DNA from: Bradyrhizobium paxllaeri
GTDB lineage: Bacteria; Pseudomonadota; Alphaproteobacteria; Rhizobiales; Xanthobacteraceae
NCBI RefSeq assembly: GCF_001693515.2
Contig: NZ_CP042968.1
Location: 5,766,001-5,830,000, forward strand
Reading direction: 5' to 3'
Length of the DNA: 64,000 nt
The first letter of the stretch is position 1; each line of letters starts with the position of its first letter. Position numbers and translations under genes: made by a program. Of the stretch, positions 34,932 to 44,160 are shown piece after piece. The notes below the pieces were generated by a model, which saw nothing but the letters and a program-made list of their open reading frames with translations, did not search any database and was not told where the DNA came from.

Positions 34932-36155
34932 ATGATGTCAATGAGCGCACCAGGTAAAATCGTCATTGTGAGCCAGTATTACGCTCCTGATCCGAGTACC
35001 ACAGCGACTTACATGACTGCCATTGCCAATGGGCTCGGGACTGTTAGCGACGTTCTTGTGATCGCCGGAACGCCTAATTCCGCATCGGTGGCCCACGCCG
35101 GGAGCGGGCGACCCGTTGTCGCAGAGATAAGAACCCGTACTCCGGAAAAAGATGCGCTGGTACGACGTGCAATTGCCATGGTGCTACTCACTCTCAAGAT
35201 GTTCTTTGCAACCTTCAAACATGTCACCAAAGATGACGTGGTGCTCTGCGTCACTGCGCCCTTTACACTCCCTTATGCGGTGGTGCTAGCGGCTAAGTTA
35301 CGCAGAGCGTCAGCAGTTGTTGTGATCTACGACCTCTATCCTGAAGCCTTGATCATGGCAGGTTTCATCCAGCCAACGTCTTTGGTCGCGAGGTCAATTC
35401 GTTTTGCCAATGGTATTCTGTTCGGCGCACTCGACTCAATCATAACGATTGGGCGCGACGTCGAAGCGCTTCTGCTCACTTACAAAAGCGTGGTCGATCG
35501 CCAGAAGATCAAATTCATTCCGAACTGGGCACTGTTGCCCATAGGATATCGCGAACCAGCCATTGGCAATTCCTTCCGTCGTGGGCTCGATGATAAGCTT
35601 GTTGTTGGACTATCAGGGAATTTGGGATTTACGCACAGTCCAAGTACCGTCTACGAGGCCGCCAGATTGTTAAAGGCTGAGACGAACATCCACTTTTTGC
35701 TTTCCGGGTGGGGGAGCGGATGGAAGCAGCTGACAGAGCTTTGTGCAACGACCCCCCTTAGCAACGTTACACTGATCGATCCCGTTTCGGAATCCGAACT
35801 TGAGCAGTTCCTATCTGCGGCTGACGTCTGGATAATCCCTTATCGCCGCAATGTTGCAGGCGTGTCAGTTCCGAGTCGAGCTTACAATCTGCTTGCAGTC
35901 GGACGGCCAATCATCGTTGCTTCCGAAGCTAATTCAGAGGCAGCTTTGATGTTGAAGGAAGAGGATATTGGTTGGGTCGTAAAACCGGAAGATGCGCTCG
36001 ACCTCTCAGAGGCCATTCGATCGGCGGCGTCCGACCGCGCGGAGACGCTAACAAAAGGTCGCCGCGCCGTTCTCGCTGCACGACGCTATACCCACGATCG
36101 TGCACTCGCTTCATATCGACAAATCATGAGCGATCTCATGCTTAACCGCTCATAA
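34932..36155 (+). CDS. GT4 glycosyltransferase (WcaI/WbuB-like)
   Basis: 407 residues, cytoplasmic or membrane-associated. N-terminal IVIVSQYYAPDPSTTATYMT is the start of the WcaI-like group, which includes fucosyltransferases of colanic acid and FucNAc transferases. Acceptor-domain DLYPEALIMAGF and donor-domain VGLSGNLGFTHS...VWIIPYRRNVAGVSVPSRAY are typical; the EX7E motif is relaxed (SVPSRAYNLLAVGRPII). With GDP-fucose made next door, a fucosyl role is plausible but not shown. Confidence 0.8.
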   Translation: MMSMSAPGKIVIVSQYYAPDPSTTATYMTAIANGLGTVSDVLVIAGTPNSASVAHAGSGRPVVAEIRTRTPEKDALVRRAIAMVLLTLKMFFATFKHVTKDDVVLCVTAPFTLPYAVVLAAKLRRASAVVVIYDLYPEALIMAGFIQPTSLVARSIRFANGILFGALDSIITIGRDVEALLLTYKSVVDRQKIKFIPNWALLPIGYREPAIGNSFRRGLDDKLVVGLSGNLGFTHSPSTVYEAARLLKAETNIHFLLSGWGSGWKQLTELCATTPLSNVTLIDPVSESELEQFLSAADVWIIPYRRNVAGVSVPSRAYNLLAVGRPIIVASEANSEAALMLKEEDIGWVVKPEDALDLSEAIRSAASDRAETLTKGRRAVLAARRYTHDRALASYRQIMSDLMLNRS

Positions 36156-36161
36156 CGTGCC

Positions 36162-37094
36162 ATGGCCCCGACCGTTCTTGTAACTGGCGCCGATGGATTT
36201 GTGGGACGTCACATGGTATCGGCCTTGACCCGGGCTGGCTGGCACGTCCGCTGCGCCCAACGCTCGGTCGGATCTACAACCCCAAACGCAAACATTATAT
36301 CGGGGCTGGAACTGGGGTCGTCGACCAATTGGCAACCGGCCCTTACCGGAGTGCAGGCGGTCGTGCATCTTGCAGCGCGTGCACACCGATCCAAAACCAC
36401 TCAGAAACGTGAGAGCGATTTATATTTTTCTATCAATGTCGAGGGCACCATCCAACTTGCCCGCAGCGCCATTGCAGCCGGTGTACGAGATTTCATTTTT
36501 CTCAGTAGTATCGCGGTCAATGGCAGCACAACCGATGGACGAAAGCCGTTTTGCGAGCAGGACAGCATCGCGCCAGATACCGTCTATGGAAAATCAAAGG
36601 CCATCGCGGAGCAGCGTCTTTCGGACCTAGCCTCAAACAGCAAAATGTCTATAACTGCCATTCGCGCACCGATGATTTACGGCGCCGGCGCAGTCGGTAA
36701 CTTTGGCAGACTTAGGTCGGCGGTCCGTGCCGGCGTACCGCTCCCCTTTGGGTTCATTAGAAATCGGCGCGCCTTCCTCGGAATAGACAATCTGACTTCG
36801 TTTGTTCACCATCGCTTGGGGACATCGGATCTCTCGAACTTTGAAGTCTTTCTTTTGGCCGACAATGAGCACGTTTCAACGCCGGAGTTCGTTCGGCTGC
36901 TGGCCCGAGCATGCGCGCGACCGCCCCGTCTCTTGCCTATTCCGGTTTCATTGCTACGTGTACCAATGAACTATTTGGGACTAGGTGACGCTCTGATCGG
37001 CTCCCTGGAAATGGATGCAAGAAAAGCAAATGCAACCGGATGGCATTGTCCACTGACCCTGGCTGAGGGACTTTCGCGCTCTATAAACCCATAG
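36162..37094 (+). CDS. NAD-dependent sugar 4-ketoreductase/epimerase (WreQ/WbpV-like)
   Basis: 310-residue extended SDR. Nucleotide site VTGADGFVGRHM; active-site region FLSSIAVNGSTTDGRKPF and TVYGKSKAIAEQ with the Tyr-x3-Lys pair. The C-terminus GSLEMDARKANATGWHCPLT is typical of reductases that make UDP-QuiNAc/FucNAc in rhizobial and Pseudomonas O-antigen loci. Follows the glycosyltransferase by 6 bases, so the two are one operon. A fragment of a related gene lies at 41960. Confidence 0.8.
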   Translation: MAPTVLVTGADGFVGRHMVSALTRAGWHVRCAQRSVGSTTPNANIISGLELGSSTNWQPALTGVQAVVHLAARAHRSKTTQKRESDLYFSINVEGTIQLARSAIAAGVRDFIFLSSIAVNGSTTDGRKPFCEQDSIAPDTVYGKSKAIAEQRLSDLASNSKMSITAIRAPMIYGAGAVGNFGRLRSAVRAGVPLPFGFIRNRRAFLGIDNLTSFVHHRLGTSDLSNFEVFLLADNEHVSTPEFVRLLARACARPPRLLPIPVSLLRVPMNYLGLGDALIGSLEMDARKANATGWHCPLTLAEGLSRSINP

Positions 37095-37404
37095 CCGGAT
37101 CGTATTGGATTTGTGTTCACTCCGAGAATGTTGAGTACGCATGCTCCTTCGGCTGATGTTGCAAATGCGTTCAATGAACAGGCAAGCTGTATCCCTGCAT
37201 CGCCGTGTTGCTTCCACCGAGTTACAGGCTACAATGTTCTGCTGGTCGGCTGTTCTCGCTTGGTGCGTTCTGCTTGAGACGTAACTCACTGCGCCGTCAA
37301 GCGGCCTAGCGGATACGCCCCTTACTGTGCGGCCGCGTTTGGACTGCTTATCAGCTCGCGGCGTTTCTCAATGGGCAAACTTAGACGCAAACCAGCATTG
37401 GCGC
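37095..37404. other. scar region after the epimerase
   Basis: 310 bases without a recognisable gene. It includes the place where the truncated MBOAT gene loses similarity (about 37405), so it probably marks a deletion end point. Confidence 0.3.
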
Positions 37405-38243
37405 GCCAACGCCGCCAAAAGTCGATCAACGAACTGGCCTTGTAAGGCGAATTGAAATTGACGGGCAATTGAACCCCGAACATCCAGGCGATACCAATCG
37501 CCATTTCCGAGTAGGACGAAAAGTCAAAAAAGATCTGTAGTGAATAGGCGAGCAGAGCTGAAATGGCATCGGCTTGGCTGGCCATCCCGCCGCTCTGCAA
37601 ATTGGATACGGTTTGATCGACCATGGGGCCAAGCCCGTCCGCAATCACCACTTCTTGAACAATGCAAAGCAGAACAGGCACAGTCCAGTAGTCCAGTGAA
37701 AAACCCGCTCGGATGAATTGACCCCAGCGCAGCTGAGCTGAGGGAGCAGTTCACGATAACGGATGATCGGACCGACAATCAGCTTGAGGAAAAATGTGAC
37801 GAACGCGAAGTACTGGAGAAAATCGCCTCGGGCGACTTTCTTGGACCGCACATCGGAGAGAAAGGAAATTTGCTCGAAGGTGATAAAGGAGAGCGCGAGT
37901 GGCAGCACGATATGCGGGAGCGTCCAGCCGGCGTGAAAGAGGCTGTTACCATTGGCGACGGCAAAGTCGGCATACTTGAAGACACCCAAAAGGAGTAGAT
38001 TGAAAGCGACGCCACATCCGAAGAGGGCCTTGCTTCGATTCTTCTCAAGTCGGGTAGCGATCGCAAAATTGACGCCGGCCCGACAAGAATCAAGGCGTAG
38101 TCGGCGCGTAACCAACCATAGAACACCAACGAGCAAACTATCATAGTCAGAAGGAAGGCTCGTTGGCCGATGCGCCCGGCCAAGGCGAGCACAACAATCG
38201 TTGTCCACAAAAATACAAAAAAGTGGTAGCTCGAAAACAGCAT
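37405..38243 (-). pseudogene. MBOAT O-acyltransferase, truncated and frameshifted
   Basis: Starts MLFSSYHFFVFLWTTIVVLA at 38243 like AlgI-type membrane O-acyltransferases. Sense passes to a second frame (YADFAVANGNSLFHAGWTLP, LSFITFEQISFLSDV) near 38080 and to a third near 37690 (QIFFDFSSYSEMAIGIAWMF). It stops being recognisable just after SLIDFWRRW, before the active-site histidine region. It has lost its C-terminal half. It would have acetylated a polysaccharide. Confidence 0.78.
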
Positions 38244-38366
38244 TGTGTGTCAAGACGCCGTTCTATTCGCACTTCATCGTGATTCGGCGTATCCCTCCGC
38301 CAAAGGCCGCCTTGTTCGACGAACGCGATCGCTGCAGGTCCTAGGGGTAATCCTAGGAGAAGCGCT

Positions 38367-38768
38367 ATGACGATTTCGCGTGCGGAGGTGATCACATCGG
38401 TCGAGCGGCGGCGCCGGTGGTCGCAGGATGAGAAGGAGCGGCTCGTTGCAGCATCGCTCGGGCCCGGAGCCAGCGTTTCCGAGGTGGCCCGCCTGGCCGG
38501 CCTTCATGTGAGCCAGCTGTTCAGGTGGCGCAAAGAGCTTTGCAAGCACGGTGAAACGAGTAGAGCGCCGTTCGTGCCGGTCGCGATTGGGCCGTCTGTG
38601 CCGCCGCCGGAGGTGGCCGAAGCGCCGTTGACGACGACGGCGGCGCGTCGACGGAAGAGCCAGGGCATCATCGAGATTGATCTTGGTAGCGGGCACCGGA
38701 TCCGGGTCGATGGCGACGTTGATGGAGACGCACTGCGTCGCGTTCTCGATGCTTTGGTACGCCGATGA
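38367..38768 (+). CDS. tnpA: IS66 accessory protein TnpA (copy B)
   Basis: 133 residues. Helix-turn-helix part [20 protein letters not shown] and [21 protein letters not shown]-terminal [20 protein letters not shown]. Same length as the copy A protein but clearly diverged, whereas the following tnpB and tnpC are near-identical between copies. Overlaps tnpB by 4 bases. Confidence 0.9.
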   Translation: MTISRAEVITSVERRRRWSQDEKERLVAASLGPGASVSEVARLAGLHVSQLFRWRKELCKHGETSRAPFVPVAIGPSVPPPEVAEAPLTTTAARRRKSQGIIEIDLGSGHRIRVDGDVDGDALRRVLDALVRR

Positions 38769-39112
38769 TCCCGGTTCCGACGGGCGCGCGAGTGTGGCTC
38801 GCGACAGGCTACACGGACATGCGCCGAGGCTTTCCGTCGTTGGCACTCCAAGTGCAGGAGGTGCTGCGCAAGGACCCGCTCAGCGGTCATCTGTTCGTGT
38901 TCCGCGGTCGCCGAAGCGATCTTGTGAAGGTGATCTGGCACGATGGCCAGGGGGCATGCCTGTTTACCAAGAGACTCGAGAGAGGAAGGTTCATCTGGCC
39001 AACGGTTGCGGGCGAAGCAGTGACGATCTCACCGGCGCAGATGAACTACCTGTTGTCCGGAATCGATTGGCGCAACCCTCAAGATACGCTGCGACCAACG
39101 CGGGTCGGATAG
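38765..39112 (+). CDS. tnpB: IS66 accessory protein TnpB (copy B)
   Basis: 115 residues with [20 protein letters not shown] and [20 protein letters not shown], the IS66 Orf2 pattern. Nearly identical to the copy A protein; differences are mainly in the first ten and last ten residues. ATGA overlap with tnpA. Confidence 0.93.
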   Translation: MIPVPTGARVWLATGYTDMRRGFPSLALQVQEVLRKDPLSGHLFVFRGRRSDLVKVIWHDGQGACLFTKRLERGRFIWPTVAGEAVTISPAQMNYLLSGIDWRNPQDTLRPTRVG

Positions 39113-39158
39113 CCGTTTTACGGTTTGAATCTGCAACGTGATCTGATTCAATGGCTTC

Positions 39159-40811
39159 ATGACATCGAAGCCGGACGACCTTCCATCGGACCTCGTGAGT
39201 GCCCTGGCGGCGCTGCAGGCCGAGCGTGAGGCGCGGCTGCAAGCCGAGGCGGTAGCCGCCAGTGCGCGGGCGGAGCTGTCGGCCAACGAGGCGCTGATCG
39301 TGCATCTTGAGCTGCGGATCGAGAAGCTCAAGCGCGAACTGTACGGGCAGCGCTCCGAGCGCACGGCGCGGCTGATCGAGCAATTGGAATTGGAGCTCGA
39401 AGAACTTGTCACCACGGCGAGCGAGGACGAGCTTGCCGCTCAGGCCGCCGCGGCGAAAAGCCAGAGCGTGCGCGCCTTCACGCGTCGGCGGCCGGTGCGC
39501 AAGCCCTGGCCGGACGACATCGAACGCGAGCGCGTCGTCATCGAGGCCCCGACGAGCTGTGCATGCTGCGGCGGATCGCGCCTGGCGAAGCTGGGCGAGG
39601 ATGTGACCGAGACGTTGGAGGAGATCCCGCGTCGGTTCAAGCTGATCGAGACGGTGCGGGAAAAGTTCACCTGCCGCGATTGCGAGAAGATCAGCCAGCC
39701 GCCGGCACCGTTCCATGCCACGCCGCGCGGCTTCATCGGTCCGCAACTGCTGGCGACGATCTTGTTCGACAAGTTCGGCATGCATATCCCACTCAATCGC
39801 CAGAGCGTGCGCTTTAAGGCTGAGAGGATCGATTTGCCGCTATCGACACTGGCCGACCAGGTCGGCCACGGAACCCTTGCCGTCATGCCGCTGTTCCAGC
39901 TGATCGAGCGTCATGTGCTCGCGGCTGATCGCCTTCATGGCGACGACACCACCATCCGCATCCTGGCCAAGAGCAAGTGCACGACCGGGCGAATCTGGAC
40001 CTATGTACGGGATGACCGGCCCTACGGTGGGCCTGCGCCGCCGGCGGCGGCCTATTACGCCTCGAGCGACCGACGGGGCGAACATCCCCAGAAGCATCTG
40101 GCCGCCTTCGCCGGTATCCTGCAGGCGGATTGCTATAGCGGCTTCGATCCGTTGTTCGACCCACAAAGGAAAGCGATGCCGATCACGCCGGCATTTTGCC
40201 TGGCCCATGCGCGGCGGGGCTTCTTCGAGCTGGCCGACATCGAGAAAACCGCCCGGGACCCACAGAAAGGCAAACCGGTCTCCCCGATCGCGCTGGAGGC
40301 GGTCAGGCGTCTTGACGCCCTGTTCGAGATCGAGCGCGCCATCAACGGCCGCAGTGCCGACGAGCGGCGTGCCGTACGCCAGGAGCTGAGCAAGCCGCTG
40401 CTCGATGACATGCACGTCTGGCTGCTCCGCGAGCGGGAAACCCTATCGCGCTCCTCCGAGGTCCTGAAGCCCATGAACTACATGCTCAGGCGCTGGGACG
40501 ACTTCGCCCGCTTCCTCGACGATGGCAGGATCTGCCTCAGCAATAACGCCGCTGAAAGAGCGTTGCGCGGCATCGCGTTGGGCAGGCGCAACTGGACCTT
40601 TGCCGGCAGCCTGCGCGGCGCCGACCGCGCCGCCATCATGCTGACCATGATCACGACCTGTCGCCTCAACGACGTCGATCCCAAGGCCTGGCTCGCCGAT
40701 GTCCTCGCCCGTATCGCCGATCTTCCCGCTTCGCGTCTGCACGAACTGCTGCCCTGGGAATGGAAGCTTTTGCGGCAGGCCAGCGAGCCCACCGATCAGC
40801 AGGCCGCCTGA
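39159..40811 (+). CDS. tnpC: IS66 transposase TnpC (copy B)
   Basis: 550-residue DDE transposase, intact. The coiled-coil region is 11 residues shorter than in copy A, partly made up by a C-terminal EPTDQQAA extension. HGDDTTIRI, ADCYSGFDPLF and NNAAERALR supply the catalytic D, D, E. The zinc segment CACCGGSRL...CRDCEK is kept. Confidence 0.95.
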   Translation: MTSKPDDLPSDLVSALAALQAEREARLQAEAVAASARAELSANEALIVHLELRIEKLKRELYGQRSERTARLIEQLELELEELVTTASEDELAAQAAAAKSQSVRAFTRRRPVRKPWPDDIERERVVIEAPTSCACCGGSRLAKLGEDVTETLEEIPRRFKLIETVREKFTCRDCEKISQPPAPFHATPRGFIGPQLLATILFDKFGMHIPLNRQSVRFKAERIDLPLSTLADQVGHGTLAVMPLFQLIERHVLAADRLHGDDTTIRILAKSKCTTGRIWTYVRDDRPYGGPAPPAAAYYASSDRRGEHPQKHLAAFAGILQADCYSGFDPLFDPQRKAMPITPAFCLAHARRGFFELADIEKTARDPQKGKPVSPIALEAVRRLDALFEIERAINGRSADERRAVRQELSKPLLDDMHVWLLRERETLSRSSEVLKPMNYMLRRWDDFARFLDDGRICLSNNAAERALRGIALGRRNWTFAGSLRGADRAAIMLTMITTCRLNDVDPKAWLADVLARIADLPASRLHELLPWEWKLLRQASEPTDQQAA

Positions 40812-40926
40812 CCTGCACGCAACGCAATCATAGTGCTCGCCGCGCTCCCGCGCATGCGTCAATCCGGCGGCCTTCGTCGTATGCGTACGATTCGGCTTGG
40901 AGAATTCAGTTTGGTTGCCTCGACCT

Positions 40927-41841
40927 CTAAAGGGCCTTCAGGCTTGGTCTGAGCGGCTCGGGGTCCTTAGCTTGACGACTCTTGCTATCTTCATCGATGG
41001 TCCGATTTCGCGTCGGCGAAGCCACAAGTAGGTTCCATCCATAAAGGCCGCTGAAGATCGACTTTGTTTTTTGGTCAATTCGATCGATCGCGGCCATTCG
41101 CGCTCTGCTGCAAATTCTTTCGGACAAAGCGAGAGCATCCACGTGCACGCCGAGCTTCCGAAGTATTCTGCCGCCAAGCGTCAACGGCAGCTGCACAAGG
41201 GCGGCCGCCGTATTGGCAAGAAAGCCAATTTCCATGTCATGCTGAAGGACCTCATATCCAGCGCTTTCAACGATCTCTTTCCACTTTTTCGGTGAATTTC
41301 GCTGCAAGTGAGGCTCACCGGGTCGCATGTAGCGTTTAGTGGCTCGGGCAAGTAGAAGATCGAACCGAAACGCTAACTCGAATAGCGTGCGGCCATTTGG
41401 CACCGTTATAAAAATCTTTCCATCGTCAGTTAGGTGAGGTTCAATCAGGCGCAAGACAGCTGCTGGGTACTGGAGGTGTTCGAGAACATCAAAACATGTA
41501 ACTAACGCAAACTTTTGGTCAGAGATTTGGGAAAGCCCATCGGTCAAATCGCTCGCAGCTATTATACGGTGCAAGCTTCCATTTGCTGGCCAATCATAAC
41601 CGCTCTTATAAGCCGACATTAACTCGCTATCTATGTCGATCGAGGTTACATTGAAGCCCCGCATGGCAAGGTCGAAACTTTCTCGTAGCGATCCAGCGCC
41701 GAAATCAAGCGCGTTCTGTCCGACAGGAATGGTGGCAATCACCTTCGAAAAGGTCGACCATCGATACTCAATGCCGCGAGTATTGCAGCCTTCGATCTTG
41801 GAGATGTCGTCTACGCGATCAAAAGTCTTGGTTAGCGTCAT
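40927..41841 (-). CDS. class I SAM-dependent methyltransferase
   Basis: 304 residues. The SAM-binding core starts at ALDFGAGSLRESFDLAMRGF (motif I) with VTSIDIDSELM (acidic loop) and ALVTCFDVLEHLQYP (motif IV), as in UbiE/Coq5-like small-molecule methyltransferases. The C-terminal 120 residues are specific to this protein. It probably methylates a sugar or a glycan end in the island. Low GC compared with the core. It starts a leftward set after the IS66 copy. Confidence 0.8.
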   Translation of the reverse strand: MTLTKTFDRVDDISKIEGCNTRGIEYRWSTFSKVIATIPVGQNALDFGAGSLRESFDLAMRGFNVTSIDIDSELMSAYKSGYDWPANGSLHRIIAASDLTDGLSQISDQKFALVTCFDVLEHLQYPAAVLRLIEPHLTDDGKIFITVPNGRTLFELAFRFDLLLARATKRYMRPGEPHLQRNSPKKWKEIVESAGYEVLQHDMEIGFLANTAAALVQLPLTLGGRILRKLGVHVDALALSERICSRARMAAIDRIDQKTKSIFSGLYGWNLLVASPTRNRTIDEDSKSRQAKDPEPLRPSLKAL

Positions 41842-41959
41842 CGGATTGCCCCGAACGAGCGATTCTCACAAGAATGCAAGATCAAGGAAAGACCATCTTT
41901 CCTTCAATTCCGCAAGGTTTTCGCATTTGCCTCGAAATACTTCAATTGCTAGCCCGTCG

Positions 41960-42093
41960 AAGGCTTTATTTGATTTGAGCGCTGCGCTGCCCGGATCTCT
42001 CGAGATGGATGCAAACAAGGCCCGCCCGGCGGGGTGGAACCATTGTTCACCTTGAAGGAAGGCCTTGTGCGGGCTGTAACGCACGCCGGATAG
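41960..42093 (+). pseudogene. C-terminal remnant of a WreQ-like epimerase/reductase
   Basis: Reads AALPGSLEMDANKARPAGW in one frame and, after a frame change near 42040, LFTLKEGLVRAVTHAG to a TAG at 42091. This matches the end of the epimerase at 36162 (GSLEMDARKANATGW...LAEGLSRSI). Only the last 45 or so codons remain. It lies antisense to the end of the glycosyltransferase at 42047, whose last 15 residues come from this DNA. Confidence 0.65.
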
Positions 42094-43234
42094 TATGCGC
42101 AAAATCTGCAGCGAACATCGATACCCGTGCATCGAGGTCCGGGAGGAGGTTTCGGACTGATACGGGCTCAGGATCCAGAATGGCAGCCATGAGATGGTCC
42201 GCCAAGGCAACAGGATCGTCTGTCCCGAAATAGCGTGCGCTGCCGGCCGTCTGCTCGCGATGAACGTCGAGGTCGGACAAGATCATTGGCACACCGAATG
42301 ACTTCGCCTCCTCAACGGTCGTGCTCCAGCCCTCGAAACGCGACGGATTAATCAGCGCCGCCGATGCGCGCAGCAGCGCATAGACGTGAGGTAACGGAAT
42401 CATTCCGAGGTAGCGGAATTTCTTTGCAAGCCCGCGCTCATCAACCTGCGTCATAATGCTGGTGAAATAATCGGGTTCGCGAGGATCACCCCTGCTGCCC
42501 GATGTGGCAATGACAGCATCGATCCCGCGTTTCGCCAGAATGGTTAAGGCATCGACGACGACCTGATGATTCTTGTGGCGCCAGAACTGGTTCGGCAGAT
42601 AGAAGTATTTCGCGGGTAGATCGTATCTCTTGATGACGTCGAGGGGGTCCGCGATAAGAAGTTCGGGTGCCGGTTGCGTCGCGAACCGGACAACGGACGT
42701 CTTACCTACCACCGCCGGATAAAATCTCTGGTAGTCGCGCAGCGCGCTTTCGCTGCTCAGCATGATGGTACGGCCGGACGCGATCTGTACGCGAAAGCCG
42801 ATCTCGCGGCGCCATCGTGCTGTTGGGGAAAAGAGTTGTGGCAACCGCCGATGCTGAAAATCCGGAAACCAGGCGACGGCCGGATAAGGCAGGCGCCAGC
42901 CAAAAAAACGCGCGCTTTCAAACACAACGTCGATGTTCTGATCCCGGAATGCAGCAACCGCCGCGCCGTCCAGTCCGAACGTCAAGGCTGTGGAAAGACC
43001 GGCGCTACGCCGGTCAAATGCGCTCGCTTGCACTACCTCGACATCGGGTACTTCAGAAAGGCCGGCGAGATCATTGGCGTCCGCGGTAGTGCCGGCAAAA
43101 ACCACCGGTGCCAATTCGCCGCGGCGATATCGATGCAGTGCCGCAAACAGATTGCGCTGGTAGTTGTAGCCACCGGCCCAAAGCTGGCGCGAAATAAACG
43201 TAAATGCTAGGCGTAGCGGGCCACGATCGTTCAA
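42047..43234 (-). CDS. GT4-family glycosyltransferase
   Basis: 395 residues with the GT-B fold. N-terminal FTFISRQLWAGGYNYQRNLF, donor-side FYLPNQFWRHKNHQVVVDAL and the EX7E-like motif FEGWSTTVEEAKSFGVPMIL. Cytoplasmic face. It overlaps the upstream epimerase gene by 4 bases and forms a leftward operon with it and the methyltransferase at 44157. Its C-terminus runs into antisense remnants of an epimerase, so the last 15 residues are probably not original. Sugar specificity unknown. Confidence 0.83.
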   Translation of the reverse strand: MNDRGPLRLAFTFISRQLWAGGYNYQRNLFAALHRYRRGELAPVVFAGTTADANDLAGLSEVPDVEVVQASAFDRRSAGLSTALTFGLDGAAVAAFRDQNIDVVFESARFFGWRLPYPAVAWFPDFQHRRLPQLFSPTARWRREIGFRVQIASGRTIMLSSESALRDYQRFYPAVVGKTSVVRFATQPAPELLIADPLDVIKRYDLPAKYFYLPNQFWRHKNHQVVVDALTILAKRGIDAVIATSGSRGDPREPDYFTSIMTQVDERGLAKKFRYLGMIPLPHVYALLRASAALINPSRFEGWSTTVEEAKSFGVPMILSDLDVHREQTAGSARYFGTDDPVALADHLMAAILDPEPVSVRNLLPDLDARVSMFAADFAHTIRRALQPAQGLPSR

Positions 43235-44160
43235 CGGACCTGATCCTTGAACCAGGCGACATAGTCCGCAAGCCCCTGCGTCACCGGTATCTGCCAGGCA
43301 AACGACAGGGCACGCATCTGTGTGCCGTCAGCCACCAAGCTGAAGGGGTCGCCGGGCCGGACCACGCCGGAAAACCGCACAGCAATGTCGCCTCCCCAAG
43401 CTTCCGACAGCATGCAGGCGATGTCGGCCACCGTTGTGCCAACACCCGATCCACCATTGATGACCTGAAAGCTTTCGCGCTGCGGTTGCCCCTCGATCAT
43501 TACTAGCAGCCGCGCCACATCACGGACGTCGGTCCAATCACGCACTTCGGCGCCGGTTCCACCCAGCGTCAGCACTTGTTCGCCGCCGTGCAAGCGCGAA
43601 CACAGATCCCACAGCAATTGTTTCCGCAGATGAGGCCCGTATACTGAGAACAATCGGGCAACCGTGCTGTGCAATCCAAACGTCACCGCGTAGCTGCGGC
43701 ACAATTGCTCCATCATCAGCTTGTGCTGACCGTAGGGCGACATCGGAACCGTCGCGGCGCGCTCGGAGATCGGCCCCTTGTGTTCAGCGCCATAGACCGC
43801 CGCGCTCGATGCAACGATCAGCCGGCATTCCGGCGCTGAGCTGCGCAGCCACTCCAGCAGCCGCGCGGTGCTGGCAACTGTACGAGAGAAATCCTCAAAG
43901 GGTTGCGCGATCGACTGCCCGACCGAAGACCCGCCGGCCAGATGGAAGATCGTCGACGGCAATCCGCCGCGCGCGGCCAGAGCGTTGAGATTGGTAGCGT
44001 CGATCTCGCCGTTCAGCCAGAGTTGCAGGCCAATTCGGTGTTTCTGGGGGTCCTCAAGCGCACCATGCCCGACACCGTGGACCGTATGCCCGCGGTCGGC
44101 CAGAGCCCGCGCAAGGGACCGGCCGATGAAACCGTTCGCGCCCGTAATCCAAACCGTCAT
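43231..44160 (-). CDS. NAD-dependent epimerase/dehydratase (extended SDR)
   Basis: 309 residues. N-terminal WITGANGFIGRSLARALADR, catalytic IVASSAAVYG with the Tyr-x3-Lys in SPYGQHKLMMEQ, and a C-terminal RDWTDVRDVARLLVM typical of nucleotide-sugar epimerases/dehydratases. It acts on a nucleotide sugar feeding the island's glycan; which one is open. Both ends overlap neighbours by 4 bases, so it is tightly coupled in the operon. Confidence 0.85.
   Translation of the reverse strand: MTVWITGANGFIGRSLARALADRGHTVHGVGHGALEDPQKHRIGLQLWLNGEIDATNLNALAARGGLPSTIFHLAGGSSVGQSIAQPFEDFSRTVASTARLLEWLRSSAPECRLIVASSAAVYGAEHKGPISERAATVPMSPYGQHKLMMEQLCRSYAVTFGLHSTVARLFSVYGPHLRKQLLWDLCSRLHGGEQVLTLGGTGAEVRDWTDVRDVARLLVMIEGQPQRESFQVINGGSGVGTTVADIACMLSEAWGGDIAVRFSGVVRPGDPFSLVADGTQMRALSFAWQIPVTQGLADYVAWFKDQVR

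Larger units (their letters stand above)
38289..40888 (+). mobile_element. IS66-family insertion sequence, copy B
   Basis: 2600 bp. Left end GTATCCCTCCGCCAAAGGCC; right end (reverse) GTACGCATACGACGAAGGCC. Perfect 8-bp target duplications GATTCGGC at 38281-38288 and 40889-40896. Carries tnpA, tnpB and tnpC intact. The insertion is 38 bases upstream of the MBOAT start, so it may have removed that gene's promoter. Related to copy A but not the same element. Confidence 0.93.
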
